From assembly GCA_913777615.1 (NCBI GenBank), contig CAJYTK010000006.1, forward strand, positions 62,001 through 126,000: a stretch of 64,000 nt of DNA. The letters run 5' to 3'. The translations under genes were made by a program, and so were the position numbers. The DNA is from an uncultured Agrobacterium sp. (GTDB lineage: Bacteria; Pseudomonadota; Alphaproteobacteria; Rhizobiales; Rhizobiaceae). Under the pieces are notes generated by a model. The model had not been told where the DNA came from, did not search any database, and saw only the letters and a program-made list of their open reading frames with translations. This document shows positions 26,453 through 35,810 of the stretch, piece by piece. Numbering within the stretch: position 1 is the first letter of the stretch; each line of letters opens with the position of its first letter.

Positions 26453-27964
26453 ATGGCGTCGACCGACCAAAACTCCGCATCCACCAACAGCGATTGGAAA
26501 CGACCCAAGCGGTTCGATCGCAATCTGATTGTTATTGGAGCAGGTTCTGCCGGTCTGGTCTCTGCCTATATCGCTGCTGGCGCAAAGGCGAAGGTGACCC
26601 TGATCGAGGCTCACAGGATGGGCGGCGACTGCCTAAATTTCGGGTGCGTGCCCTCGAAGGCACTCATTAAAAGCGCTAGGATCGCTCACCAGATGCGCCA
26701 TGCCGTCCGCTACGGACTTGAACCGGTTGAGCCCAAGGTGCTTTTTTCCTCGGTGATGGAGCGCGTTCATAACGTCATCGCCGAAATAGAGCCGCATGAC
26801 AGTGTGGAGCGCTACACCTCATTGGGAGTTGAAGTTCTTCAAGGATACGCAAAGCTCATCGATCCGTGGACGGTTGAAGTCGCCCTTAACAATGGGGGCA
26901 GTCAACGACTGACCACGCGTGCGATCATTATTGCGACCGGCGCACAACCCTTCGTTCCACCCATTCCCGGTATAGACGAGGTGGGTTACCTCACCTCCGA
27001 CACCCTATGGGATCGTCTTCGGGACCGCCCCTCGGCGCCTAAACGGCTGGTGGTGCTGGGCGGCGGGCCTATCGGCTGCGAGTTGGCGCAAAGTTTCGCA
27101 CGGCTGGGGTCAGAGGTCATCCAGATCGAGATGGCACCGCGCCTGATGATCCGAGAGGACGAAGATGCAGCCTCATTGGTGGAAGCCTCCCTCAAGTTCG
27201 ACGGCGTCCAGGTGCTTACAAACCATAAGGCGGTCGCCTGCGGGGTCGAGGCAGGTGAGAAGTGGATCGAAGTCGATCATGGCGGCGAAAAGCGGCGAAT
27301 TGCTTTTGACGAGATTATCGCGGCTGTCGGGCGCGCGCCGCGCCTAAAGGGTTTTGGGCTGGAAGAGCTTGGCATCAAAGTCGATCGTGTGGTCGAAACG
27401 AACGAATACTTGCAGACGCTCCACCCGAATATCCTGGCCGCCGGCGATGTGGCCGGGCCCTACCAATTCACCCATGTGGCAGGACACCAAGCCTGGTTTG
27501 CGGCAATCAACGCCCTTTTCGGCGATCTTAAGCGTTTCAAGGCCGACTATTCTGTGATCCCCTGGGCCACCTTCACTGATCCGGAAGTGGCCCGCGTAGG
27601 GCTGTCGGAAGCCGAGGCTAAGCAAAAAAACATACCCCACGAGGTGACACGCTTTGGAATAGATGATCTCGATCGGGCGATCGCCGATGGATCCGCCCGC
27701 GGCTTCGTCAAGGTGCTGACAGTGCCGGGCAAGGACAAGATTCTTGGTGCGACTATCGTCGGTGAGCATGCCGGTGATCTGCTTGCCGAATTCGTCTTTG
27801 CCATGAAACATGGGCATGGCCTTGGCAAGATCCTCGGTACGATCCACATCTATCCGACGCTCGCCGAGGCAAACAAGATGGTCGCCGGCCAGTGGCGCCG
27901 CGACCACATCAACGCCTTCCTCCTGTCGCTGCTTGAGCGCTTCCAGACCTGGAGGCGTGGATGA
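26453..27964 (+). CDS. Mercuric-reductase-like pyridine nucleotide-disulfide oxidoreductase
   Basis: This is a 503-residue flavoprotein. It has the FAD site LIVIGAGSAGLVSAYIAA, redox disulfide GGDCLNFGCVPSK, NAD site VVLGGGPIGCELAQSFARLG, the second FAD motif ILAAGDVAGPYQFTHVA, and the C-terminal dimer motif HIYPTLAEANK. The N-terminal metal-binding domain and the C-terminal cysteine pair of true MerA are absent, so mercury reduction is not supported. It is first in a two-gene operon with a CDP-alcohol transferase, overlapping by four bases. Confidence 0.85.
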   Translation: MASTDQNSASTNSDWKRPKRFDRNLIVIGAGSAGLVSAYIAAGAKAKVTLIEAHRMGGDCLNFGCVPSKALIKSARIAHQMRHAVRYGLEPVEPKVLFSSVMERVHNVIAEIEPHDSVERYTSLGVEVLQGYAKLIDPWTVEVALNNGGSQRLTTRAIIIATGAQPFVPPIPGIDEVGYLTSDTLWDRLRDRPSAPKRLVVLGGGPIGCELAQSFARLGSEVIQIEMAPRLMIREDEDAASLVEASLKFDGVQVLTNHKAVACGVEAGEKWIEVDHGGEKRRIAFDEIIAAVGRAPRLKGFGLEELGIKVDRVVETNEYLQTLHPNILAAGDVAGPYQFTHVAGHQAWFAAINALFGDLKRFKADYSVIPWATFTDPEVARVGLSEAEAKQKNIPHEVTRFGIDDLDRAIADGSARGFVKVLTVPGKDKILGATIVGEHAGDLLAEFVFAMKHGHGLGKILGTIHIYPTLAEANKMVAGQWRRDHINAFLLSLLERFQTWRRG

Positions 27965-28578
27965 TCGACGCTCGCATCCTGCCACTGCAACGTGCCGCCC
28001 TTCAGCCGGTCGCCGAATTTCTGGCCCATCGCGGCATAGGGGCAGACCAAATCAGCCTTACGGGGTTTGTGGCCGGCTTCGGTGCATTTATCGCCTTATG
28101 CTTCGGACAATGGCCCGTGGCCCTCTCGCTCATCCTCCTCAATCGCCTTTTGGACGGTCTCGACGGCGCGGTCGCGCGGATTGCGGGGCCAACAGATCGA
28201 GGAGCGTATCTCGATATTGCCTTCGACATGGTGTTTTACGCGCTCATCCCACTCGGATTTGCGCTGCAGGCACCCGAAACGCATGCGCTGCCGGCCGCCG
28301 TGCTGATCGTATCCTTCGTGGGGACGGGCTCCTCATTTCTCGCCTTTTCTGCGGTTGCGGCAAAGCTCGGCAGGAAGGCCGCAGATTTTCCGACCAAAGG
28401 CATCTATTACTCCGGCGGACTGGCAGAAGGTTTCGAAACGATCGCCCTCTTCGTTGCCATGTGCCTCCTGCCGGCGAGCTTCCCGGTGATCGCTTATGGA
28501 TTTGCAGCGCTATGCGCCGTTACCACTCTCATTCGTTGGCGACAGGGGTGGGTCGCCTTCTCCGAGGCTGAGCACTAG
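27961..28578 (+). CDS. CDP-alcohol phosphatidyltransferase-family protein
   Basis: This is a 205-residue inner-membrane protein. The signature DGAVARIAGPTDRGAYLDIAFD follows the CDP-OH-P pattern DG-x2-AR-...-G-x3-D-x3-D, with seven instead of the usual eight residues between AR and G. Several membrane helices follow (ALIPLGFALQA, VLIVSFVGTGSSFLAFSA). It would join a CDP-activated group to an alcohol to make a phospholipid. The acceptor is unknown. Confidence 0.8.
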   Translation: MIDARILPLQRAALQPVAEFLAHRGIGADQISLTGFVAGFGAFIALCFGQWPVALSLILLNRLLDGLDGAVARIAGPTDRGAYLDIAFDMVFYALIPLGFALQAPETHALPAAVLIVSFVGTGSSFLAFSAVAAKLGRKAADFPTKGIYYSGGLAEGFETIALFVAMCLLPASFPVIAYGFAALCAVTTLIRWRQGWVAFSEAEH

Positions 28579-28628
28579 CCATGCGAAGCGTGGCGCCGGT
28601 TTGGGATTGTACATGGCCAAGCACCTTG

Positions 28629-29237
28629 TCAGAGGCTTTTGTTAAGCTGATCGAGGGCGTTGCGAATGCTCACCCGCGCGCGGTGGAGGAGCACGCGCAT
28701 GTTGCCTTCGCTCATATCCAGAAGAGCACAAACCTCTTTGGGATCGAGTTCCTGCTGCCCACGCAGCATCAGCACCGCGCGCTGTGCCGGGGGCAGCGCC
28801 TCGATGGCTGTCTCGACATGCTTGAGGACGCTGCGACCCTCAACGTGTCTGTCCGGTGTCAACTCATCCCAAAGTTCGGGCAGATCTCGCCAGCGGCCGC
28901 GGCCGTCGAAGGCGTTTGCAAGGCCGTCGCCGTCGGTTGCATCGTCGAAAAACACGGTTCTTCCATCACGTTTCGCGAGGGTTCGGGCCTTGTTGAGGAG
29001 GATAGTGTAGATCCAGCCAGCCAGGGAGCTTCGTCCCTCGAAGAGATCGATCCGGCTGAGCACCGAGACCCACGTATCCTGTACGACTTCTTCGGCCACA
29101 TAACGGCTTCTGACGATGCCGGTCGCAAAACGAATCATCGCGGCATTGTGCCGCCGAAACAGGTTCTCGAACGCAGCCTGATCCCCTTCGATCAGCCGTC
29201 GCAGCAAGTCCTGTTCATCGATTTCCGATTTCCCCAC
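28629..29237 (-). CDS. ECF-type RNA polymerase sigma factor
   Basis: This is a 202-residue protein with region 2 (FENLFRRHNAAMIRFATGIV, AEEVVQDTWVSVLSRIDLF) and region 4 (LPPAQRAVLMLRGQQELDPKEVCALLDMSEGNMRVLLHRARVSIR). It lies between the flavoprotein operon and the divergent DUF547 gene. A zinc-finger protein at 32518-32763 is a good candidate for its anti-sigma factor. The shared TAAC-N16/17-AGTC boxes are its possible targets. Confidence 0.9.
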   Translation of the reverse strand: MGKSEIDEQDLLRRLIEGDQAAFENLFRRHNAAMIRFATGIVRSRYVAEEVVQDTWVSVLSRIDLFEGRSSLAGWIYTILLNKARTLAKRDGRTVFFDDATDGDGLANAFDGRGRWRDLPELWDELTPDRHVEGRSVLKHVETAIEALPPAQRAVLMLRGQQELDPKEVCALLDMSEGNMRVLLHRARVSIRNALDQLNKSL

Positions 29238-29264
29238 AGCCCCTCCGAACAGTGTCCGAGAGGT

Positions 29265-29292
29265 ATTAACAGAATAATCGTTCTAAAAGTCC
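29265..29292 (+). promoter_or_regulatory. Candidate ECF promoter before DUF547
   Basis: ATTAAC (29265-29270), 17 bases, AGTCC (29288-29292). It matches the boxes at 26381 and 32459 except for one base in TGTAAC and one base of spacing. DUF547 starts 88 bases downstream. Confidence 0.4.
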
Positions 29293-29379
29293 AGCAAGTT
29301 TTGCTCATATCAAGCCATCGTGACGCTGAAACCGATGGGTCCCGAGCGAAACTCGCAAGAAAACAAGAAGGAAGGCAGA

Positions 29380-30204
29380 ATGAGCCCGATGCACGACAAC
29401 ATCTCTCGTCGCGGTGTACTGAGCCTCGCTGGTGCCGGCCTGGTTGCGATCACATCCCGACCCGCAATTGCCTCAAGCTTTTCAGCTTTGGCACCGGTCG
29501 GCACATCGAGTGCCGATCACAGCAGCTTCGATCAACTGCTCCAACGTTATGTCAAGCCGGACAAAAGCCGCTATAACCGCGTCGATTACAACTCGTTGCG
29601 GCGCGAGGGCGCCACCGCGCTAAAATCCTATCTCGACGGACTATCCCGTATCGACGCCAGTCGTCTCTCACGCAATGAGGGCCACGCGTTCTGGATCAAC
29701 CTCTACAATGCCAAGACCCTTGAGGTCGTAATCGATCATTATCCCGTGGCCTCTATCAAGGACATCAAGCTCGGCGGCGGCGGTCTATTCAAAACCGGCC
29801 CCTGGTCGAAGAAGATCATCATGGTCAGCGGGACGGAGCTGTCGCTGGATGATATCGAACACGAGATCGTCCGGGGCTTGTTCAAGGATCCGATGAGCCA
29901 TTACGGCTTGAACTGCGCGTCCTACTCATGCCCGAACCTGTCAGCGACGGCTTACTCCGGCGGCAATGTCGATGCCCTGCTCGCTGAAAACGCCCGCGAC
30001 TACGTCAACCACCCGCGCGGCATAACTGTGTCGGATGGCGAGATCACCGCGTCGAAAATCTATTCCTGGTACGCCGATGACTTCGGCGGCAAGGGCGCAC
30101 TCAAGGCCCACTGGAAATCACTTGCAAGCGTCGATCTGGCAAAACGGATCGATACAGCCTCTGTCGGCTCTTTTGTCTACGATTGGTCACTCAACGATGT
30201 CTGA
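29380..30204 (+). CDS. DUF547 protein with Tat-like signal
   Basis: ATG 29380 (AAGGAAG nearby) gives 274 residues; the frame is open to 29320. The N-terminus has a twin-arginine type signal (ISRRGVLSLAGAGLVAIT), so it is probably exported folded. The DUF547 core is seen in YNSLRREG, GHAFWINLYNAKTLEVVIDHYP and HYGLNCASYSCPNLSATAY. DUF547 proteins are of unknown biochemical role but have a papain/transglutaminase-like pattern. It overlaps the TVP38 gene by eight bases. Confidence 0.8.
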   Translation: MSPMHDNISRRGVLSLAGAGLVAITSRPAIASSFSALAPVGTSSADHSSFDQLLQRYVKPDKSRYNRVDYNSLRREGATALKSYLDGLSRIDASRLSRNEGHAFWINLYNAKTLEVVIDHYPVASIKDIKLGGGGLFKTGPWSKKIIMVSGTELSLDDIEHEIVRGLFKDPMSHYGLNCASYSCPNLSATAYSGGNVDALLAENARDYVNHPRGITVSDGEITASKIYSWYADDFGGKGALKAHWKSLASVDLAKRIDTASVGSFVYDWSLNDV

Positions 30205-30964
30205 TGAGAACTCCAGCAACCACATGTCAAACAAGGCCACGTCTCTACATGAACGCCTCATACGACTCGCCCCCGTTGGGATTCTCGTGCTGGGCCTAGC
30301 GGTTGGTTATGCCCTGGGCCTGGAGAAGTACCTCAGCCTCGGCTATCTTGCCGAGCAAAGGCAGGCAATGAGAGCATATGTTGACGGTAATGCGGTTTGG
30401 TCTGCACTGTTATTCGTCGGCGCCTACATCCTTGCCGTCGCCTTCTCGTTCCCGGCCGCATCCGTCCTGACGATATTCGGCGGATTTCTGTTCGGCTGGC
30501 TGTTAGGCGGTGCGCTTGTCGCCGTTGGAGCAACCATCGGGGCGTCCATTCTGTTCCTGGCTACTCGCTCAGCCTTTGGGAGCTTCCTACGCCAGAGGGT
30601 CGACGGAGTGGTCAAAAAGCTCGCCGACGGCTTTCGCAAAAATGCCTTCAGCTATCTCTTTGTCATACGTCTTGCCCCCGTCTTCCCCTTCTTCGTCGTC
30701 AATATCGCAGCCGCTCTCTTCGACATCAGCCTCGGACGCTTCGTCGCCGCAACATTTCTCGGGATTTTACCCGGCACATTCGCCTATGCCTATCTCGGCC
30801 AAGGCGTGGACAGCGTGCTGGTAGCCGCGCAGGCCGCCGGACGCGAGGCACAAATATCGGATCTGGTAACGCGGGAAATCACGATCGCATTTTTTACACT
30901 TGCCGTCGTCGCGCTCATCCCAACGGTCGTCAAGCAGGTCCGTCAGCGCAGGGGTGGCGTTTGA
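30197..30964 (+). CDS. TVP38/TMEM64-family membrane protein
   Basis: This is a 255-residue protein with about six membrane helices. The SNARE-associated (VTT/DedA-like) core is visible: SFPAASVLTIFGGFLFGWLLGG and FPFFVVNIAAALFDISLGRFVAAT. DedA/TVP38 proteins are thought to move lipids or ions across the membrane. The start at ATG 30197 overlaps DUF547, and the stop overlaps the next gene (TTGA). Confidence 0.85.
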   Translation: MSDENSSNHMSNKATSLHERLIRLAPVGILVLGLAVGYALGLEKYLSLGYLAEQRQAMRAYVDGNAVWSALLFVGAYILAVAFSFPAASVLTIFGGFLFGWLLGGALVAVGATIGASILFLATRSAFGSFLRQRVDGVVKKLADGFRKNAFSYLFVIRLAPVFPFFVVNIAAALFDISLGRFVAATFLGILPGTFAYAYLGQGVDSVLVAAQAAGREAQISDLVTREITIAFFTLAVVALIPTVVKQVRQRRGGV

Positions 30965-31680
30965 CCACGCATCGATCGTCACGTGCCCCCATATCCTATT
31001 TCGTAACTGGCGCCTCGTCGGGCATCGGGCTGGAAATTGTTCGCCTGCTTGATGCCCGTGGCGAGCAGGTCATTGCAACAGGACGGCGACAGTCAGCAGA
31101 CCTTCCTGCAGGCTTCCCGGATGTGCCGTATCACGTGGCGGATCTCGCCGATGTGGCTGCACGCACGCGGCTGGTCGAGGCTCTGCCCGCAACGCTTGAC
31201 CGCGCCATCCTGTGTGCCGGGAAAGGTCACTACAGGGCGTTGACTGAAGAAGTCGATTCCGAAATGGCCGACGTGGTCGAGGTCAATGTCAGAGCGAACA
31301 TACATCTGACACATGGCCTCTATCAGCCACTCGTGGCCGCTAGCGGTCGGATCGCACTTGTCGGCTCGGTTGCAAGAAAGGGGGCTTCCACTATGCCCAT
31401 CTATTCGGCAAGCAAGGCGGCAATCGATGGTTTGGCACGGTCCCTCGCACTGGAATGGCAGGGGAGAATAACCGTGAAGGCGCTGCATCCGGGACCGACC
31501 GCGACAGGCATGTCGGTCCGCTCTGGTCGACCAGCGGATTTTTTTGATCGGATCATGCTTAAGCCTGAAGCGGTCGCGAGCACGATCCTGGCGATGCTCG
31601 AGGAGAATGGCGGTTATCGCAGGACGATTTCCTATCCTCGCATCCTGACAGATACCCTCTTGCGGAGGTCGACGACATGA
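30961..31680 (+). CDS. SDR-family oxidoreductase
   Basis: This is a 239-residue classical SDR starting at TTG 30961, which overlaps the previous stop. It has VTGASSGIGLEIV, a CAGKG replacing NNAG, the serine in LVGSVARKG, and YSASK for Tyr/Lys. The substrate is unknown. The downstream SDR overlaps by four bases. Confidence 0.85.
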   Translation: MTTHRSSRAPISYFVTGASSGIGLEIVRLLDARGEQVIATGRRQSADLPAGFPDVPYHVADLADVAARTRLVEALPATLDRAILCAGKGHYRALTEEVDSEMADVVEVNVRANIHLTHGLYQPLVAASGRIALVGSVARKGASTMPIYSASKAAIDGLARSLALEWQGRITVKALHPGPTATGMSVRSGRPADFFDRIMLKPEAVASTILAMLEENGGYRRTISYPRILTDTLLRRSTT

Positions 31681-32414
31681 AGGTGCTTGTCGTAGGTGGC
31701 GCTTCTGGTCTTGGCCGGGCACTCGTTGAGATCGCGATACAGCGTGGAGACGAGGTCAGCGTGCTTGATCTGGACGCAAGGGCGCTGGAAGCCCCGGCTG
31801 ACAAAGCCGTGATAGCAGTTTGCGACATTTCCAATAGCGAAAGTGTGGGCGCGGCACTTGCTTCACTTGCAAGCCGATCGCCATTTGACCTGGTCGTTCT
31901 TACCGCCGGCATCAGTGCCGTCGGCAGGTTTGAGGAATTGGAGTTGTCCGAGATGTGGCGCGTCGTGGCTGTCAACCTGACCGGGACGATGATTGTCACG
32001 AAAGCCCTTATTCGCGGCGAGATGATTGCACGCGGTGGCCGCCTGGTGCTGACATCGTCGCTCTCGCATTTCGTAGGCTATCCTGGCGCCAGCGCATATG
32101 CGGCCTCTAAGGATGGTGTCACCGCCTTCGGCAAGAGCATTGCAGCCGAGTTCATGCGCAGACATTCGATCACAGTACAGATTGCGGTTCCAGGTCCAAT
32201 GGACACGCCACATGCCGAACGCCATGCACCGCCTGGCAGCAAACGCGATCGACGCGCAAAACCGGAACTGATAGCGGCCGCGATCCTAAATCGCCGCCGC
32301 GCAGGGATCTTCGTGCCGGGTTTGGCGGCGCGTCTCATGGCAGGTATCGGCCGTTTCTTTCCGGGGTTATCCGGGCGCCTCATGCTGAGCGCAATCTATA
32401 ACCGTCTGCCATGA
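31677..32414 (+). CDS. SDR-family oxidoreductase
   Basis: This is a 245-residue SDR. It has VVGGASGLGRALV, TAGIS in place of NNAG, TSSLSHF for the serine, and YAASKDG for Tyr/Lys. It is the last of the DUF547-TVP38-SDR-SDR operon. The C-terminus is longer and basic (LAARLMAGIGRFFPGLSG), possibly membrane associated. Confidence 0.85.
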   Translation: MKVLVVGGASGLGRALVEIAIQRGDEVSVLDLDARALEAPADKAVIAVCDISNSESVGAALASLASRSPFDLVVLTAGISAVGRFEELELSEMWRVVAVNLTGTMIVTKALIRGEMIARGGRLVLTSSLSHFVGYPGASAYAASKDGVTAFGKSIAAEFMRRHSITVQIAVPGPMDTPHAERHAPPGSKRDRRAKPELIAAAILNRRRAGIFVPGLAARLMAGIGRFFPGLSGRLMLSAIYNRLP

Positions 32415-32458
32415 CCGGTGCGCGATATTTTAAATCATCAGAAAAAAGACGCGTCAGC

Positions 32459-32484
32459 TGTAACGGATCCCCCCGGATCGAGTC
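32459..32484 (+). promoter_or_regulatory. Candidate ECF promoter before the anti-sigma/ABC operon
   Basis: TGTAAC (32459-32464), 16 bases, AGTC (32481-32484). A transcript would start near 32492, after the first possible ATG at 32485, which supports ATG 32518 as the true start of the zinc-finger gene. Confidence 0.5.
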
Positions 32485-32517
32485 ATGTCCAACAGGTCCA
32501 GAATAAGGATTGATCTG

Positions 32518-32763
32518 ATGTTCAGATGCAGTGAAGTCGCCGAACGCGCCAGCCTTCTCATCGATGGCGAGCTCGGACCATGGCAACGCTTCAACATGAA
32601 GCTGCACCTCGCCATGTGCCGCGGATGCCGGGCGTTCATCGAGCAAATGCGGATTACCCGCGACCTGACGCGCGCGGCGGTTGCGTCGGAAGATCAACAC
32701 ATCGGCCCAGAGATCGAGGCCGCTCTCGCGTTGAGGCGAGCGCGATCCATCGGCAAAACCTAA
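32518..32763 (+). CDS. Zinc-finger protein, candidate anti-sigma factor
   Basis: This is an 81-residue protein with a zf-HC2-like motif HLAMCRGC (H-x3-C-x2-C) after a helical lead RCSEVAERASLLIDGELG. This is the ZAS fold of anti-ECF factors, here without a membrane domain, so it would be cytoplasmic. ATG 32518 is chosen over 32485 because of an AAGGA site and the promoter position. It is likely the partner of the ECF sigma at 28629-29237. Confidence 0.75.
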   Translation: MFRCSEVAERASLLIDGELGPWQRFNMKLHLAMCRGCRAFIEQMRITRDLTRAAVASEDQHIGPEIEAALALRRARSIGKT

Positions 32764-32852
32764 GTGTCCGAGAGGGCCTCAGGAGTTAAATCACATGTGG
32801 AACGTGACTCCGAGTGAGCTCGGTCCGATCCGAACGAAGGAGATAGTCCCGA

Positions 32853-34082
32853 ATGCGCTTCATCAAGAGTGTCTTGGCAGCCAGCCTTATTACAGCGATC
32901 AGTGGCCTCAACGCAGTGGCGGCTGAACGCGATGTAAAGGACTGGAGCGCCATCGAGAAGGCCGCATCCGGGCAGACGGTCTATTTCAACGCCTGGGGCG
33001 GATCTGAAAACATCAATGCCTATCTCGAATGGGTTGGCGCCGAAATGCAGTCGCGCTACGGCGTCACCGTCTTGCAGGTGAAGCTCGAGGATACCGCAAG
33101 CGCCGTCGCCAAGGTGATCGCCGAAAAGGCGGCCGGCAAGAACGAGGGTGGCTCGGTCGATCTCATCTGGATCAATGGCGAGAACTTCGTCTCGATGAAG
33201 CAGCAGGATCTGCTTCTGACGCCGGGCTGGGCAACGGCGCTGCCGAACTGGCAATATGTCGACGTCGAGAACCAGCCGACCATCCTCACAGATTTCACCG
33301 AGCCGACGGATGGGCTGGAAAGCCCTTGGGGCGGCGCGAAGATGGTCTTCTTCTACGACAGCGCCAGGACTGACTCAGCCTCGTTGCCCGATAATGCGGT
33401 CCAACTGCTAGATTGGGCGAAGAAGCATCCGGGACGTTTTTCCTATCCGGCGCCTCCGGATTTCATCGGCTCGTCCTTTTTGAAACAGGTGTTGAGCGAA
33501 GTCATCGATGATCCTTCCAAGTTGGCAAAGCCGGTCGATGAGAAAACCTTCGAGCGGGATGTCGAACCGCTCTTTGCCTATCTTGATCAGCTGCACCCGG
33601 TGGCCTGGCGTCAGGGCAAGGCCTTTCCGCAGAACTACCCGGACATGAAACAGAAGCTCGCGGACGGCGAACTCGACATCATCTTCGCCTTCAACCCGGC
33701 AGAAGCCTCAGCAGGCATCAAGGCAGGCGAGCTTCCTAATACCGTGCGCTCCTTCACGTTTTCCCACGGCACCCTCGGCAACACGCATTTCGTCGCCATC
33801 CCCTACAATGCCAATGCCAAAGAAGGGGCCCTTTTGACGGCGAACTTCCTGATTTCGCCCGAAGCACAACTACGGAAGCAGGATCCGACCTACTGGGGCG
33901 ATCCGACCGTTCTCGCCATGGGAAAACTGCCGGAGGAGGATCGTGCCGCCTTCGCCGCACTCGACCTTGGTGTGGCAACGCTTGCGCCCGATCAGCTCGG
34001 ACCGGTCATTGCAGAACCCCATGCGAGCTGGATGGAGCGTATCGAAGTCGAATGGCGCCGACGCTACGCCAGCGGCAACTGA
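32853..34082 (+). CDS. ABC transporter substrate-binding protein, YnjB-like
   Basis: This is a 409-residue periplasmic binding protein with a signal peptide (VLAASLITAISGLNAVAA). The family markers FNAWGGSENINAYLEW and SPWGGAKMVFFYD match the YnjB group. It delivers a substrate, not known with certainty, to the YnjC permease. The permease follows four bases later. Confidence 0.85.
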   Translation: MRFIKSVLAASLITAISGLNAVAAERDVKDWSAIEKAASGQTVYFNAWGGSENINAYLEWVGAEMQSRYGVTVLQVKLEDTASAVAKVIAEKAAGKNEGGSVDLIWINGENFVSMKQQDLLLTPGWATALPNWQYVDVENQPTILTDFTEPTDGLESPWGGAKMVFFYDSARTDSASLPDNAVQLLDWAKKHPGRFSYPAPPDFIGSSFLKQVLSEVIDDPSKLAKPVDEKTFERDVEPLFAYLDQLHPVAWRQGKAFPQNYPDMKQKLADGELDIIFAFNPAEASAGIKAGELPNTVRSFTFSHGTLGNTHFVAIPYNANAKEGALLTANFLISPEAQLRKQDPTYWGDPTVLAMGKLPEEDRAAFAALDLGVATLAPDQLGPVIAEPHASWMERIEVEWRRRYASGN

Positions 34083-34085
34083 GCC

Positions 34086-35810
34086 GTGGCAGTTGAAGCG
34101 GTAGATCGCATGTTCAGGAACGGCTTGACCACAGTCTTTCCGAGGGCTGCGGTCGCACTCACGCTGGGTTTCCTGCTTCTGCCGATCACCTTCGGCTTGC
34201 TCGGCACGCTCCTTCCGGCCTTCGGCTATCTGCCAGCTCTTGGAGGCTTTGAGCTGGGGCTCGGGCCCTTCCGAGATCTCTTCGCCACGCCAGGGCTGGT
34301 TGCCGCCGCAGCCTTGAGCGTGGCGACGGGTCTTGCCGCGTCGCTGATCTCTGTCGGAATTACGCTGGTGTTCGTCGCGAGTTATGCCGGCACGCCGACG
34401 CTCTCTCGCCTGCAGCATCTGCTGTCGCCGCTGCTTGCCGTTCCCCATGCTGCCGCGGCCTTTGGCTTCGCCTTTCTGATCGCACCGTCCGGCTTTCTGA
34501 TCCGCCTGGTCGCCCCCGTCTTCGGGATCGATCGGCCGCCGGATGTTCTCATTCCCCATGATCCCATGGGGCTGGCGATGATCGCGGGGCTGGTGATCAA
34601 GGAGACGCCCTTTCTCTTTCTCGTGACGCTCGCCGCCCTGCCACAGGTCGACCTCGTCGCTGCCCGCAGGCTTGCAGCCTCCTTCGGCTATGGCCGGATC
34701 GCCGGCTTCGTCTACCTGCTCTGGCCGGCGCTCTACCGCCAGATCCGCTTTGCCGTCTATGCCGTGATCGCCTATTCGTCTTCCGTTGTCGATGTCGCCC
34801 TGATCCTCGGTCCCAATTTGCCCGGCACGCTTGCGACACGGCTCGTCCAGTGGATGAACGATCCGGATCTCTCCGCCCGCTTTCTCGCTTCGGCCGGCGC
34901 CGTGCTGCAGCTCGGCGTTACCCTCGTGGCACTGATATCCTGGTTCGTCCTGGAGCGTCTTGCGTCCAGTGCGCTCAAGACTGTGCGTGACAAAGGCTGG
35001 CGGTTGGTGGCCGACAGGTTCGTCCGCCGCGTGTCGATCCTCCTCGTCGGCCTAATTGGCACCATCGTTTTCGCAGGTCTTGCCATCCTCGCCATTTGGT
35101 CGCTGGCCGGCCTCTGGCAGTTTCCGGACATCCTGCCGCAGAGTTTCACCTTGCGAAGCTGGATGAATGCCTGGCCGCGCATCGGCGATCCCCTGGTCAC
35201 CACGCTGCTGACGGGCCTTGCCTCGGCCCTGCTCGCCATCCTGCTCACGATCGGTTGCCTGGAGCGGGAGCTTCAAACGGGCCGCAGCGTCGACGAAAAG
35301 GCGCTGTTGATGCTCTATCTGCCGCTGATCGTGCCGCAGATCACCTTCGTCTTCGGCCTGCAGTTGCTCTTCATCGGCAGCCGCAGCGAACACAGGCTGA
35401 CGGCGCTGGTGCTCGTTCATCTGGTTTTTGTGCTGCCTTATGTTTTCCTCTCGCTGGCCGACCCGTGGCGCTCGCTCGATCGTCGATATGAGACCATCGC
35501 CACCGCTCTTGGCCGGTCGCGACTGTCTGTGCTCATATCGATCCGCCTGCCCATGTTGATCCGCCCGATCCTGACGGCCATGGCAGTTGGCTTCGCCGTC
35601 TCGGTCGGGCAATATCTGCCGACGGTTCTGATCGGCGAGGGGCGGCTTTCAACCATCACCACGGAGGCGGTCGCACTCGCCTCCGGCAACAACCGCCGTG
35701 TCATCGGAGTCTATGCCCTGCTGCAGACCATCCTACCTTTCCTCGCTTTCGCCCTCGCGGCCTTGATCCCCGCAGCGCTGCACCGAAACCGCCGTGAGAT
35801 GAAGGTCTGA
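34086..35810 (+). CDS. ABC transporter permease, YnjC-like (fused)
   Basis: This is a 574-residue permease starting at GTG 34086, made of two binding-protein-dependent permease halves (about 60-280 and 350-560). Each has an EAA-type loop (AARRLAASFGYGRIAGF, then TIATALGRSRLSVLISIRLP). This fused layout is that of FbpB/YnjC. The last base of its stop is the first base of the ATPase gene. Confidence 0.85.
   Translation: MAVEAVDRMFRNGLTTVFPRAAVALTLGFLLLPITFGLLGTLLPAFGYLPALGGFELGLGPFRDLFATPGLVAAAALSVATGLAASLISVGITLVFVASYAGTPTLSRLQHLLSPLLAVPHAAAAFGFAFLIAPSGFLIRLVAPVFGIDRPPDVLIPHDPMGLAMIAGLVIKETPFLFLVTLAALPQVDLVAARRLAASFGYGRIAGFVYLLWPALYRQIRFAVYAVIAYSSSVVDVALILGPNLPGTLATRLVQWMNDPDLSARFLASAGAVLQLGVTLVALISWFVLERLASSALKTVRDKGWRLVADRFVRRVSILLVGLIGTIVFAGLAILAIWSLAGLWQFPDILPQSFTLRSWMNAWPRIGDPLVTTLLTGLASALLAILLTIGCLERELQTGRSVDEKALLMLYLPLIVPQITFVFGLQLLFIGSRSEHRLTALVLVHLVFVLPYVFLSLADPWRSLDRRYETIATALGRSRLSVLISIRLPMLIRPILTAMAVGFAVSVGQYLPTVLIGEGRLSTITTEAVALASGNNRRVIGVYALLQTILPFLAFALAALIPAALHRNRREMKV

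Noticed and set aside
26453-27964. Mercuric reductase (merA) call
   Set aside because: The HMA domain, C-terminal cysteine pair and any merR/merT neighbours are missing; kept as MerA-like only.
28581-29576. 331-codon plus-strand frame
   Set aside because: It is antisense to the ECF sigma gene and overlaps the start of DUF547; no family features.
30397-30960. N-terminal extension of the first SDR
   Set aside because: It is an out-of-frame reading of TVP38; the SDR fold begins after TTG 30961.
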